Shown here one piece after another: positions 52,863 through 62,039 of a DNA stretch of 64,000 nucleotides (position 1 is the stretch's first letter; each line of letters begins with the position of its first letter). The notes under the pieces were generated by a model. It saw nothing but the letters and a program-made list of their open reading frames with translations, was not told the origin of the DNA and searched no databases. The translations under genes were made by a program, and so were the position numbers. The stretch comes from CAVPFA01 sp963703655 (GTDB taxonomy: Bacteria > Actinomycetota > Acidimicrobiia > Acidimicrobiales > Bog-793): assembly GCA_963703655.1 (NCBI GenBank), contig CAVPFA010000004.1, forward strand, positions 62,001 through 126,000, read 5' to 3'.

Positions 52863-53546
52863 CTACTCCGCCCGCAAGTGCTGATCGAGGCGGGCCACGG
52901 CCATCTTGCCAGCCCAGCTGACATGGTCGTGCATCAGCCTTGCGGCTTCGACGGAACGGCGGCGTCGAATCGCCGTCGTGATCGCCCGGTGCTGGCGCTC
53001 GGCTTCGCCCATGTCGGCCGTCGAGTAGGCGAGGCTCGACCGGTATGCCTCGGGGATGGCGCAGACCTGGCGAATGAGCGAGTACAGACGCCCACTGCCC
53101 GAGGCGTCGGCGATGTTGTAGTGGAAAAAGGTGTCCGCGGCGAGCTGCTCGCTCGCGGGCGCGTCGTGCAAGGTCGCCATCCGGTCGCAGCTCTTCTGGA
53201 GGAGGTCGACCAGCTCCGGCGTCCCGCGCCTTGTTGCCAAACGTACGGACTCGGACTCGAGCAGGGCCCGAAGGTGGTAGATCTCGAGGACATCGCCAGC
53301 CGTCAGCTGAAGCACCGTCGCGCCGCGATTGCGGGTGAGCTCCACGAGTCCACTGCCGCTCAGCAGGATGAGCGCCTCGCGGATCGGGGTTCGGCTGACG
53401 GCGTAGGTCTGAGCCAGCGTCTCCTCGGTCAGTCGTGTGCCAGGCAGGAGTGTGCCGGACAAGATCGCCTGGCCGATTCGGCGGGCGACGATCTCGGCGG
53501 TGCCCTCACCGCGAACCGGTTCGGTGGGCAGCGATGGACTGATCAC
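52863..53546 (-). CDS. GntR-family regulator (FadR/FCD subfamily)
   Basis: A 227-residue regulator with a GntR winged helix (VARRIGQAILSGTLLPGTRL, LAQTYAVSRTPIREALILLS) and an all-helical FCD domain; the metal-binding His residues of FCD proteins may be those in FFHYNI and ERQHRAIT, and the later HDHVSW. GTG 53546 has a strong GGGAGG site 6 bases upstream, which decides against the longer frame that would start inside the operator. It diverges from the hydroxylase genes and probably controls them through the palindrome at 53631-53650. Confidence 0.88.
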   Translation of the reverse strand: MISPSLPTEPVRGEGTAEIVARRIGQAILSGTLLPGTRLTEETLAQTYAVSRTPIREALILLSGSGLVELTRNRGATVLQLTAGDVLEIYHLRALLESESVRLATRRGTPELVDLLQKSCDRMATLHDAPASEQLAADTFFHYNIADASGSGRLYSLIRQVCAIPEAYRSSLAYSTADMGEAERQHRAITTAIRRRRSVEAARLMHDHVSWAGKMAVARLDQHLRAE

Positions 53547-53602
53547 GGGTGCCTCCCGACTCGTGAGAGAGCTGGCGGCCGAGCCGAGTGGTGTTCGCCC
53601 GT

Positions 53603-53650
53603 CAGATTGTTGACAGATTGATACAGATTGTATGGTTGTATACAATCATA
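53603..53650. promoter_or_regulatory. GntR operator palindrome preceded by three CAGATTG repeats
   Basis: The 20-bp palindrome TATGGTTGTATACAATCATA (53631-53650, one mismatched pair) has the TTGTATACAA core typical of FCD-type GntR operators. Just before it CAGATTG occurs three times (53603, 53614, 53624), spaced 11 and 10 bp, about one helical turn. The site is in the 168-bp gap between the GntR gene and the FAD subunit gene, and can control both directions. Confidence 0.7.
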
Positions 53651-53714
53651 GCTCACGGGCGCGGTGCTGGCGTTGCTGTCGTGCCCGAGTCAGGGAGGCG
53701 TCGATGATCACACG

Positions 53715-54620
53715 ATGCGCACACAGCAACCACTGATGAAGTCCGCCGTCTTCGGCTACCACCGTCCGTCATCGATCGCAGAGGCCGTCGAATTCCTCGA
53801 TGCCTACGAGGGAACGGCCCGCCTGATCGCCGGAGGCCAGAGCCTGGTGCCGATGATGAACATGAGGTTGCTCAGACCCGACGCGATCGTCGACCTCAAT
53901 TCGGTGAGCGAGCTTGCCGAGATCCGCGCGGTGGCTGACACCACTGAGGTGGGTGCCATGGTCCGTTACACGATGCTCGAGCGATCTCCGGTCGTCATTG
54001 AGCGGCTCCCCCTGGTAGCCGCCGTGGTCCGCCACATCGGTGATCGGCAGGTCCGCAACCGGGGGACCATCGGAGGAAGCATCGCCCATGGCGACCCGAC
54101 CGGGGAGATGCCCCTCGCCTGCTTGGCGCTCGGCGCGAAGGTTCGTGTTGTCGGGCCCGCCGGTTGGCGGGAGATTCCGATGGAGGACTTGTACGAGGGC
54201 TCGTACGCTACGGTTCTCGACCCCTCCGAGTTGGTCACGGGCGTCGTCTTCCCCCCCGGCCCGGCTCGGTTCGCGTTCGCCGAGTGTTGCCGACGCCACA
54301 ATGACTTCGCCATCATCAGTGTCGCCGCCGTGGGCAGCCTGGCCCCGACGGGGCATTGGACCGGTTTGCGAGTTGCGCTTGGTGGCGTCGCCGACACCCC
54401 GACCTTGGCCGAGGCAGCGAACCGGGTGCTGCTCGGCACCGCCCTTTCGGATGAGGTAATCGCAACGGCTGCCGAGGCCGCGCTGGAGGCGGTGGACCCT
54501 GCCTCGGACGTCCGAGCCTCGGCCGAGTACAGGAGACACCTCGTCCCGGTCTACGTACGGAGGGTGCTCACCGAGCTACGCCGGTCGGACGCTCGAGAGA
54601 TTCAAGAGGGAGTCGTATGA
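53715..54620 (+). CDS. Molybdenum hydroxylase FAD-binding subunit (CoxM type)
   Basis: A 301-residue FAD domain protein of the xanthine dehydrogenase family. Typical motifs are ARLIAGGQSLVPMMNMRL near the N terminus and RNRGTIGGSIAHGDPTGEMP in the middle, both binding FAD. It passes electrons from the Fe-S subunit to an acceptor. ATG 53715 and ATG 53736 (MKSAVFGYHRP, family-like) are both possible; neither has a close ribosome binding site. The stop overlaps the SRPBCC gene by ATGA. It is the first gene of a four-subunit hydroxylase operon controlled from the GntR operator. Confidence 0.9.
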   Translation: MRTQQPLMKSAVFGYHRPSSIAEAVEFLDAYEGTARLIAGGQSLVPMMNMRLLRPDAIVDLNSVSELAEIRAVADTTEVGAMVRYTMLERSPVVIERLPLVAAVVRHIGDRQVRNRGTIGGSIAHGDPTGEMPLACLALGAKVRVVGPAGWREIPMEDLYEGSYATVLDPSELVTGVVFPPGPARFAFAECCRRHNDFAIISVAAVGSLAPTGHWTGLRVALGGVADTPTLAEAANRVLLGTALSDEVIATAAEAALEAVDPASDVRASAEYRRHLVPVYVRRVLTELRRSDAREIQEGVV

Positions 54621-55270
54621 AGCTTCACGAGGAGTTTCGGGTAGACGGTCCGGTCGCCGGGGTCTGGGAGTTCTTCGAACAGCCCGAGCTCGTGGCGAGG
54701 TGCGTGCCGGGCGTCGAGGAGGTGACGGTCCTCGACCCGGACAACGTCAACGTCCGCACCACCCAGAAGGTCGGCCCGATGACCGCCACGTTCGACGCGA
54801 AGATCACCGTCCTAGAGCGGGTGCCGAACGAACTGATCCGCTTCAACGCGGTCGGCAAGAGCGTGCGTGGCGCCATCGGCAACGTTCGCACCAGCAACGA
54901 AGTTCGGCTGCGGGCTGTCGATGGAAGCACGGTCGTGACGGTCGAGGGCGACGTGATTCTCGCCGGAGCGCTCGGAAGCGTCGGCCAGAAGGTCGTTGCC
55001 AAGCAGGCGGGCAAGGTGACCGCCGAGTTCGCCCAGAACCTGCAACGCGCCCTTGGGGGGGAGATCGCCCCTCTGGTTCCCGCGCCACGCACCACCGAAA
55101 CAGTGCTTGGTCGCGCCACGATGTCCGACGGAGCCGGACCCCTACCAGAAGCGATGGGCGGTCTGCGCCCCGCTCCCGATCCGTGGAGTCGCGTCGCTGC
55201 CGCACTGAGTGCCGTCTCGGCGGTGCTCAGTATCGTCGTTCTCGTCCGGAATCGTCGGAGGCCTCGGTGA
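54617..55270 (+). CDS. SRPBCC/CoxG-type subunit, separate, with C-terminal membrane anchor
   Basis: A 217-residue protein with an SRPBCC fold (EEFRVDGPVAGVWEFFEQPE, CVPGVEEVTVLD, then the helix near AKQAGKVTAEFAQNLQRAL) and a single C-terminal hydrophobic helix (VAAALSAVSAVLSIVVLVRN) followed by basic residues. CoxG anchors carbon monoxide dehydrogenase to the membrane. A stand-alone SRPBCC subunit in a four-part hydroxylase is the feature reported for the 3-hydroxypyridine dehydrogenase of Ensifer. It overlaps its neighbours by 4 bp on both sides. Confidence 0.88.
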   Translation: MKLHEEFRVDGPVAGVWEFFEQPELVARCVPGVEEVTVLDPDNVNVRTTQKVGPMTATFDAKITVLERVPNELIRFNAVGKSVRGAIGNVRTSNEVRLRAVDGSTVVTVEGDVILAGALGSVGQKVVAKQAGKVTAEFAQNLQRALGGEIAPLVPAPRTTETVLGRATMSDGAGPLPEAMGGLRPAPDPWSRVAAALSAVSAVLSIVVLVRNRRRPR

Positions 55271-55806
55271 GCCGAGCCGAGCGTGAGCCACGGCATAACG
55301 AGCCTCTCGGGCTGAGCGAGCCGAGCGTCCTCGTCACCCTGCAGGTGAACGGCGAGACGGTCTGCAAGCAGGTACCGACGCGTCTGAGTAGCGCAGACTT
55401 CCTGCGCCATGGCCTTGGTCTCACCGGGACCCATGTCGGGTGCGAGCAAGGTGTGTGCGGCATGTGCACGGTGCTGCTCGACGGCGAAGCGGTGAAATCC
55501 TGCCTCATCTACGCGGCCCAGCTCGACGGCCATCGTGTGGAGACGGTCGAGTCTCTCGCCCGAGGCGAGGAGCTCAGCCCCTTGCAGCAAATCTTCGAGG
55601 ACGAGCACGCGTTGCAGTGCGGATTCTGCACCCCTGGCTTCCTCATGACGGCGACCGCCCTTGCCGGGACGGGTCGCAAGCTCTCGCGCGAGCAGATCCG
55701 CGAGGAGCTCGCCGGCGTGCTCTGCCGATGTACAGGTTACGAGTTCATCGTGACCGCGGTGGAGCGCTACCTGAACGGCGAGAGCAAGGTCGCGACCGAT
55801 GACTGA
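55267..55806 (+). CDS. Molybdenum hydroxylase 2Fe-2S subunit
   Basis: A 179-residue ferredoxin-like subunit. The plant-type cluster is bound by CEQGVCGMC and a later Cys, and the second, helical domain cluster by CGFCTPGF and CRCTGY. It relays electrons between the molybdenum and FAD subunits. GTG 55267 overlaps the SRPBCC stop by GTGA. A short extra N-terminal tail (about 20 residues) precedes the domain. Confidence 0.93.
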   Translation: MSRAEREPRHNEPLGLSEPSVLVTLQVNGETVCKQVPTRLSSADFLRHGLGLTGTHVGCEQGVCGMCTVLLDGEAVKSCLIYAAQLDGHRVETVESLARGEELSPLQQIFEDEHALQCGFCTPGFLMTATALAGTGRKLSREQIREELAGVLCRCTGYEFIVTAVERYLNGESKVATDD

Positions 55807-58195
55807 CGTCCGCATGCCCGAGGTCGAGGCACCGGTCGCACCCGACTGGCGGGTGGTGGGCACGGAAACGCCGCGGAAGGAGGACGCCCGACTTCTCTGC
55901 GGCGCCGGCCAGTTCGCCGACGACGTAGACCGGGCCCGAGCCGTCGAGATGGCCGTCGGGCGCTGCCCGTTTCCTCATGCCCGCGTCGCCATTCTCGACG
56001 TCTCGGCCGCCCTCGGGCTCGACGGAGTGCTGCAGGTCATCACCGGTGCCGAAGCACGGGCACGAACGAGATCGATCGGTATTTTGCGGCCCGTGCCGGG
56101 CGCGCCGGCGATCCCCCACTACGCCATCGCCGAGCGCGTCGCCACCTACGAAGGCCAACCGGTGGTAAGTGTCGCAGCCGAGAGCCGGCACATCGCGGAA
56201 GACGCGCTCGAGCTGATCGAGATCCAGTACGAGCCCATCCCTCACGTGTCAGATGTCATCTCAGCACTGGCACCCGGCGCTCCCGTGATCCAACCGGACG
56301 TGCTCTCGTCCAACCTGCTGGTGAGCAACCCGGAAGGCGCCGGCGACGTCGAGGCCCGGATGGAGCAAGCAGACGTCGTGGTGGAGGGTCGCTTCTTCAT
56401 AAACCGGGTGACCGGACTCCCGATGGAGACCCGCTCGGTCCTCGCCGAGTGGCGGCGGGGGGCACGAGAGCTGACGGTGCACACCTCGACGCAAACTCCC
56501 CACCTCATGCGCAAGCAGTTGGCCGAGTCGCTCTGCCTCAACGAGGGCGACGTGCACGTGGTCGCGTCCGACGTCGGAGGGGGCTTCGGGCTCAAGATCG
56601 GCGCCTATCCCGAGGATGTCATCGCCTCACTGCACGCGATGTCACTCGGGCGACCGGTGAAATTTGTCGAGGACCGCAACGAGCACTTCCGGGCTACGAC
56701 TCACGCCCGTGAGTCCATGCACGACTACCGGATTGCCGCACGCGTGGACGGCCTCATCCTCGCCATGACCGACGTCTACGCCAACGACTTGGGGGGGCTG
56801 AACTCACCGGTCGGATCTTCGCAGCTGTCGACCGTGGTGTTCAACGGGCCTTACAAGGTGGAGGCCGGCTTCGTGGAGCGGCGTGTCGTCTTGACGAACA
56901 AGACACCCATCGGTGCGTATCGCGGTTATGGGCAGCCTGAGGTCAACTTTGCGTACGAACGGCTGATCGATCAGCTCGCACGGCGCCTCGCCATCGACCC
57001 CGTCGAGCTGCGCGCCATGAACATGGTGCAGCCGGAGGACTTCCCCTGGGTGAATCCGACCGGTGCCGTCTACGACAGCGGCGACTACGAGCGATGCCTC
57101 CGGATGGCTGCCGACGCGATCGGATGGGAGGGCCACCGCGGCGCGGCCCGGGGTCCGAGGGCATCCGACGGGCGGTACCGAGGGATCGGTTTCTCCTCTT
57201 ATGTCGAAAGGACCGGGTACGCCGGCAGCAAATTCCTGGCGGGGCGTGGCTCACAGTTCGGAGCCCACGAGAGCATCACGATCCGGGCGAACCGCTCCGG
57301 CAGATTGGACGTCTACACCGGCGTGTCGAGCTGCGGGCAAGGGAGCGAGACGGTCTTCGCGGAGATGTGCGCCGAGTTCTTCGGTTGCGACTATGACGCC
57401 GTGACCCTGCACGCCGGCAGCACGACTTTCTCGCCGCTCAATACCGGGGCCTTCGCCTCGAGAACGGTGATCGCCGCCGCCGGCGCCCTGCTCGAGGCGT
57501 GCGCCAAGCTGAGAGCCAAGACGCTCCGTATCGCCGCCCACGCGCTGGAGGTCGACGACAGTGACGCACTGGACATAGTCGGTTCCGCCGTGCAACATCG
57601 GCACGACCCCACGCTCATCGTGCCGCTCTCGGCCGTCTTCGACCGGGCCATCCTCGGCCAGGGCCTTCCTCCAGGTGAGTCGCCGGGCCTCGACGAGACC
57701 GCTTATGTCGAACCGCCGGCCGCGGCGTACTCCTTCGGGACGGCGAGCGCGCTCGTCACCGTTGATCCCGAGACGGGCGAGTTCGACGTGGAGCGGTTCG
57801 TGATGGTTCACGACTGCGGCACCCCGCTCAATCCGAAGCTCGTCGAGGGGCAGGTCCGGGGCGGAATCGCCCAGGGTCTCGGCCAAGCACTCGGCGAGGA
57901 GCTCCTGTACGACCCCGACACCGGCCAGCTCCTCAACGGGACGATGATGGACTACTTCGCCCCTACCGCTTGCGACGTCCCGCCGGTCGAGCTCCTCCAC
58001 ACCGTCGTACCGTCTCCGGTCACGGTGCTCGGTGTCCGGGGAGTGGGTGAGGTCGGCACGATCCCGGTCGCGGCGGCGGTCGCCAACGCCCTCTGCGACG
58101 CCCTAGCCGAATTCGGCCTCGAGCTCGACCGGCTGCCGATCACGCCGGAGCTCGTCTGGCGAACCCTCAATGGCATGCTGACCGCAAGGAGCTGA
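55799..58195 (+). CDS. Molybdenum hydroxylase large (molybdopterin) subunit
   Basis: A 798-residue catalytic subunit of the xanthine dehydrogenase family. Motifs are VGTETPRKEDARLLCGAGQF, the substrate-channel region SDVGGGFGLKIGAYPED, RGYGQPEVNFAYERLIDQL, and the catalytic glutamate in GVRGVGEVGTIPVAAAVANA. It probably adds the hydroxyl group from water to a pyridine ring; with the dioxygenase that uses 2,5-dihydroxypyridine in the same locus, 3-hydroxypyridine is the best substrate guess. Nicotinate-type substrates are possible alternatives. The start overlaps the 2Fe-2S gene by 8 bp. Confidence 0.92.
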   Translation: MTDVRMPEVEAPVAPDWRVVGTETPRKEDARLLCGAGQFADDVDRARAVEMAVGRCPFPHARVAILDVSAALGLDGVLQVITGAEARARTRSIGILRPVPGAPAIPHYAIAERVATYEGQPVVSVAAESRHIAEDALELIEIQYEPIPHVSDVISALAPGAPVIQPDVLSSNLLVSNPEGAGDVEARMEQADVVVEGRFFINRVTGLPMETRSVLAEWRRGARELTVHTSTQTPHLMRKQLAESLCLNEGDVHVVASDVGGGFGLKIGAYPEDVIASLHAMSLGRPVKFVEDRNEHFRATTHARESMHDYRIAARVDGLILAMTDVYANDLGGLNSPVGSSQLSTVVFNGPYKVEAGFVERRVVLTNKTPIGAYRGYGQPEVNFAYERLIDQLARRLAIDPVELRAMNMVQPEDFPWVNPTGAVYDSGDYERCLRMAADAIGWEGHRGAARGPRASDGRYRGIGFSSYVERTGYAGSKFLAGRGSQFGAHESITIRANRSGRLDVYTGVSSCGQGSETVFAEMCAEFFGCDYDAVTLHAGSTTFSPLNTGAFASRTVIAAAGALLEACAKLRAKTLRIAAHALEVDDSDALDIVGSAVQHRHDPTLIVPLSAVFDRAILGQGLPPGESPGLDETAYVEPPAAAYSFGTASALVTVDPETGEFDVERFVMVHDCGTPLNPKLVEGQVRGGIAQGLGQALGEELLYDPDTGQLLNGTMMDYFAPTACDVPPVELLHTVVPSPVTVLGVRGVGEVGTIPVAAAVANALCDALAEFGLELDRLPITPELVWRTLNGMLTARS

Positions 58196-58255
58196 CTGGC
58201 TCGCGAGCCCGGAGGCGAGGTTGCTGGTTGGACCCGGCTGGACGAGACTCCGGAG

Positions 58256-59293
58256 GTGCCAACGCTCCCGCTGTTCCCGACCTCCCTCGTTGGTAGCTAC
58301 GCCCAGCCGGAATGGCTGATCGATCGGGAGCGGCTAGCCGGGCGTTTCCCGCCCCGGGTCCGCGCGAAGGAGCTCTGGCGGCCGTCTCCCGACCACCTCC
58401 AAGAGGCTCAGGACGACGCCACGCTGCTCGCCATTCGGGCACAGGAACGGGCAGGCCTCGACATCGTTACTGACGGAGAGATGCGGCGCGAGAGCTACTC
58501 GAACCACTTCGCGACGGCGCTCGAGGGGGTGGACATCGACAACCCAGGCACGGCGCTCGACCGAAGCGGCCACCCGAACCCGGTCCCGAGGGTGGTCGGG
58601 GAGATCAGCCGGCCGGGACCCGTCCAGGTGCGCGACGTCCGGTTCCTTCGGGAGAACACCGATCGGACGATCAAGGTCACGGTTCCCGGCCCGTTCACGA
58701 TGGCACAACAGGCCCAGGACGACCACTACGGCGACCCGGAGTCGCTCGCCATGGCCTACGCGGCTGCGGTCAACGCGGAGGTCAAGGACCTGTTCGCCGC
58801 CGGCGCCGACGTCGTGCAGCTGGACGAGCCGTACCTGCAGGCACGCCCGGAGATGGCGCGTTCGTTCGGTATCAAGGCCTTGAACCGTGCCCTCGACGGC
58901 GTCACGGGCACGACAGCGGTGCACATCTGCTTCGGCTACGCGGCCATCATCCACGATCGTCCCGCGGGGTACTCGTTCCTGCCCGAGCTCGCCGGCGCAT
59001 CGTGCGACCAGGTCTCGATCGAGACGGCCCAGTCGAAGCTCGACCTCTCGGTGCTCGAGGAGCTTGCCGGCAAGACCATCATCCTCGGGGTGATCGACCT
59101 TTCCGACAATGCCGTCGAGTCCGGGGAGGTCGCCGCCGAACGTGTGCGCAGCGCCCTTCGTTACGTCGAGCCCGAGCGCATCGTGATCGGAACCGACTGC
59201 GGCATGAAGTACCTGCCGAGGCTCGCCGCCGAGGGCAAGATGCGCTCGATGACCGAGGCAGCGCGCAGCCTTCGCGCCGAGGCCGGCGCCTGA
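58256..59293 (+). CDS. MetE C-terminal-like methyltransferase domain protein
   Basis: A 345-residue TIM-barrel protein homologous to the catalytic half of cobalamin-independent methionine synthase. Zinc-ligand positions are seen in AVHICFGY (His, Cys), SIETAQ (Glu) and IGTDCGMKYL (Cys). It lacks the N-terminal half of full MetE. Family members transfer methyl groups from methyltetrahydrofolate or other donors to thiols. In this locus it is placed 60 bp after the hydroxylase and could handle a one-carbon or methylated by-product; this is speculation. GTG 58256 directly follows CGGAG. Confidence 0.8.
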   Translation: MPTLPLFPTSLVGSYAQPEWLIDRERLAGRFPPRVRAKELWRPSPDHLQEAQDDATLLAIRAQERAGLDIVTDGEMRRESYSNHFATALEGVDIDNPGTALDRSGHPNPVPRVVGEISRPGPVQVRDVRFLRENTDRTIKVTVPGPFTMAQQAQDDHYGDPESLAMAYAAAVNAEVKDLFAAGADVVQLDEPYLQARPEMARSFGIKALNRALDGVTGTTAVHICFGYAAIIHDRPAGYSFLPELAGASCDQVSIETAQSKLDLSVLEELAGKTIILGVIDLSDNAVESGEVAAERVRSALRYVEPERIVIGTDCGMKYLPRLAAEGKMRSMTEAARSLRAEAGA

Positions 59294-59370
59294 GGTTCGA
59301 AGCGCTCCTTGCGCCACATTGCCGACCGGGTCCGTACGAAACGCGCCGAAGCCCAAGTCCAGGCCATTGA

Positions 59371-60063
59371 TCAGGGGCGGTGGGTGCTCACGGAGTCTGA
59401 TTTGACGGACTGCAGGTAGTCCACGACTTCGTTGGCTTCCATCACGTCGCAGTACTTCGCATTGAGATCGATCAGGCTGCTCTCGTGCGCGGCTTGAACG
59501 CGGTCACCGACACATTGGCGTGGGATCACCGTTCGAAACCCGGACGACAAGAGGTCGACGGCCGTTGCCCGGACGCATCCGCTCGTGGTGGCCCCGCACA
59601 GCACGACGGTGTCGGTTCGGCGCTCGATCAGCATCGAGGCAAGCGGCGTACCGAACAGCCCTGACGGGCCCTTCTTGGTGATCAGTGGTTCGTGCTCAGT
59701 TCTTGCGAGTCGGTCGTCGATCGCCGTCGCGCGAGTGCCCTCGACCAGGTCCGCGAGCGCTGGAGCCTTCTCCCGCCAGATCCCGAGGTCGTTCAGCCCC
59801 GGCGCATAGGCGATGATCGTAAACAGGACTGGTACGTCGAGCCCCCGCGCGACGTCGAGTAGCGCACGGGTCGCGGCGACCTCGTCCGACAGCTCAGCGC
59901 CCAGGGCGTAGCGCGGGTCGGTGAAACCGTATTCGAGGTCGACAACCACGACGGCCGGCGTCGTGCCGAGCCGCAGCTGCCGCCCGAAACGGGCCCGCTC
60001 ATACTCCTGGTACGCCACGATTACCGGTTCTTTGGCAGGTTGCCCACGATGCACGGACCTCAT
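59371..60063 (-). CDS. nicF: Maleamate amidohydrolase (NicF-type cysteine hydrolase)
   Basis: A 230-residue isochorismatase-fold hydrolase that turns maleamate into maleate and ammonia. The catalytic Asp is in VVVVDLEYGFTDP, the Lys in LITKKGPSGLFGT and the nucleophile Cys in CGATTSGCVRATAVD. The ERARFG entry segment (YQEYERARFGRQL) is found in N-carbamoylsarcosine amidase and maleamate amidase relatives. ATG 60063 is taken; ATG 60069 is 2 codons earlier. It is divergent from the second PEP-utilising gene. Other amides are possible substrates, but the locus contains every other enzyme of the maleamate route. Confidence 0.85.
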   Translation of the reverse strand: MRSVHRGQPAKEPVIVAYQEYERARFGRQLRLGTTPAVVVVDLEYGFTDPRYALGAELSDEVAATRALLDVARGLDVPVLFTIIAYAPGLNDLGIWREKAPALADLVEGTRATAIDDRLARTEHEPLITKKGPSGLFGTPLASMLIERRTDTVVLCGATTSGCVRATAVDLLSSGFRTVIPRQCVGDRVQAAHESSLIDLNAKYCDVMEANEVVDYLQSVKSDSVSTHRP

Positions 60064-60193
60064 TATCATGATTACACGGCCTTGGAGCGCTCGCACGTCG
60101 CTGGCTGACCCGGCGGGTGCTCGGGCTGCATGGGTGAACGGCCGGGCATCCAGGCAGAACTGCAGTGACACGAGCACATCCAAGGGGGATCTG

Positions 60194-60982
60194 GTGCCCG
60201 ATCGACGAAGCTTCCGGAACCCCTACGGCATCGAGACGCCCGACGGCGCGGAGGGTTGGGAGTCGATGTATCCGTCTTACCTGCTCTTCGGCGAGGAGAC
60301 CCGCGCTCGGGACGAGGAAGGACTCTGGTACTTCGACCAGATTCACAACCCGGAGCCGGTGTATCCCTTCGATCTGATGATGCCGGAGAGCTGGCTCGTT
60401 TCGCTGAACCAGTACACGACCCGGGTCTGGCAGGTGCCGACTGCACTCGGGATTGATCATCGCATCGTCAACGGCTACCTGTATGTGAGCCCGAACGGCA
60501 TCGATGATTCGGAGGAGATCGCCCGCCGAGGTCCGGTATTCGCCGAGCGGGCCCGGCACTACTTCGAGAACTGGGACGAGATCTACGACAACTGGGTCGG
60601 CAAGGTCACCGACTGCATCGAGCGCCTGAAGGCGATGCACTTCGAACCTCTTGCCGAGGTGGAGCCGGCTGAAACCGTGTTCGAGCACCGGGGCACGACG
60701 ACTGCCTTCGACTTGCTGACCGGCTACAGCCGACTGCTCGAGAACATGCACGAGATGGCCTACTACCACTTCGAGATGCTGGTACTCGCCTATGGCGCCT
60801 ACCTGACGTTCGTCGAATTCTGCAAGGAGCATTTCCCCGCCATCACCGATGACCTCGCGGCGCGCATGGTCGCCGGCATCGACGTCATTTTGTACCGGCC
60901 CGATGCCGAGCTCCGCCGCCTAGCCGCGAGAGCCGTCGAGCTCGGCGTCGGCGACGCGCTCGAAGGAAGCCGGCGAGCCTGA
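60194..60982 (+). pseudogene. PEP-utilising protein, copy 2: 5' part of a frameshifted gene
   Basis: This frame codes for 262 residues that parallel the N-terminal part of copy 1 closely (SYLLFGEETRARDEEGLWYF; NQYTTRVWQVPTALGIDHRI). GTG 60194 has a strong AAGGGGGAT site. After LGVGDALEGS the frame runs into a TGA, while copy 1 continues VGDVLVAPGEPSEVIEAL. Dropping one base near 60967 restores GEPDQVIACLEESPAGKQW and joins it to the 3' part. The full gene would be 60194-62039, about 615 residues. A sequencing error is as likely as a true mutation. Confidence 0.8.
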
Positions 60983-61046
60983 TCAGGTAATCGCGTGCCT
61001 CGAGGAGTCTCCAGCCGGCAAACAGTGGCTCGAGGAGCTCGAGAAG

Positions 61047-62039
61047 GTGAAGGACCCGTGGTTCTACTACTCGACAGGTGCTGGCTACTGCCACGCGAAC
61101 CGAGCCTGGATCGACGACCTCAGGCCGCCATTCGCGGCGCTAGCTGACTACGTCGCCCGAGTCGAACGCCACGAGGACCTCTCCCGGCCTCTCGAGCACC
61201 TGCGTGCCGAGCGGGAGCGCATCGCGAACGGCTATCGCGACCTACTTGACGAGGGCGATGCCGCCCAGTTCGACAACCTGCTGGCTCTCTCGCGCCAGGT
61301 CTTCCCCCTCGTCGAGAATCACAACTTCTATGTGGAGCACTGGCACCACTCCATCTTCTTCAACAAGGTCAGGGAGCTGGGCTCGGTTATGGTCGCCGGC
61401 GGCATGCTCGAACAAGAGGACGACATCTTCTTTCTGCACCGCTACGAGGTGTACTCCCTCCTCTATGAGGTCGAGGTCCAGTGGGCGGTTGGTGTGCCCA
61501 GTCGCGGAGCGCACACTTGGCGAAAGGAGATCGCCCGCCGTCGCCGCATCTACGCGGCGCTCGAGAAGTGGCAGCCTCCGCCCGCGCTCGGCGTCCCGCC
61601 CGAGGTGATGGCCGACCCCATCTCTGTCATCTTCTGGGGCATCAACACCGAGACGATCGATCGTTGGCTGGCTGCGGAGAGCGCGAGTGCCTCGGATACC
61701 GAGTTCCGGGGTCTTGCGGCCTCCCCGGGATTGGCGGAGGGGAACGCCAGGGTGGTGCACCGGGTCGAGGAGCTCGAAGAGCTAGTCGACGGCGAGATCC
61801 TGGTCTGTCCGATAACGGCGCCCAGCTGGTCCGTCGTCTTCGCCCGCATTGCTGCGGCGGTGTCCGACGGTGGCGGAATAATGTCTCACGCGGCCATCGT
61901 CTCTCGTGAGTACGAGTTGCCTGCTGTCGTCGCGACCGGCGTCGGGACCAAGATCGTCCGAACCGGCGATCGTCTTCGAGTCGACGGGAACACCGGCGTC
62001 ATCACCATCCTGGAAAGGACGGTGGCTCACACGACATGA
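61047..62039 (+). pseudogene. PEP-utilising protein, copy 2: 3' part with the phosphohistidine domain
   Basis: The second frame of the same gene, open from about 60970. It matches copy 1 from KDPWFYYSTGAGYCHANRAW to the end and keeps the phosphohistidine motif DGGGIMSHAAIVSREYE. On its own it would need an internal start (GTG 61047). Its stop overlaps the ATG of the ATP-grasp partner by ATGA, so the two are meant to be translated together. If the frameshift is real, copy 1 on the other strand would have to supply the function. Confidence 0.8.

Noticed and set aside
52863..53645. Longer start of the GntR gene at 53645
   Set aside because: It would begin inside the palindrome operator and lacks a ribosome binding site, while GTG 53546 has a strong GGGAGG.
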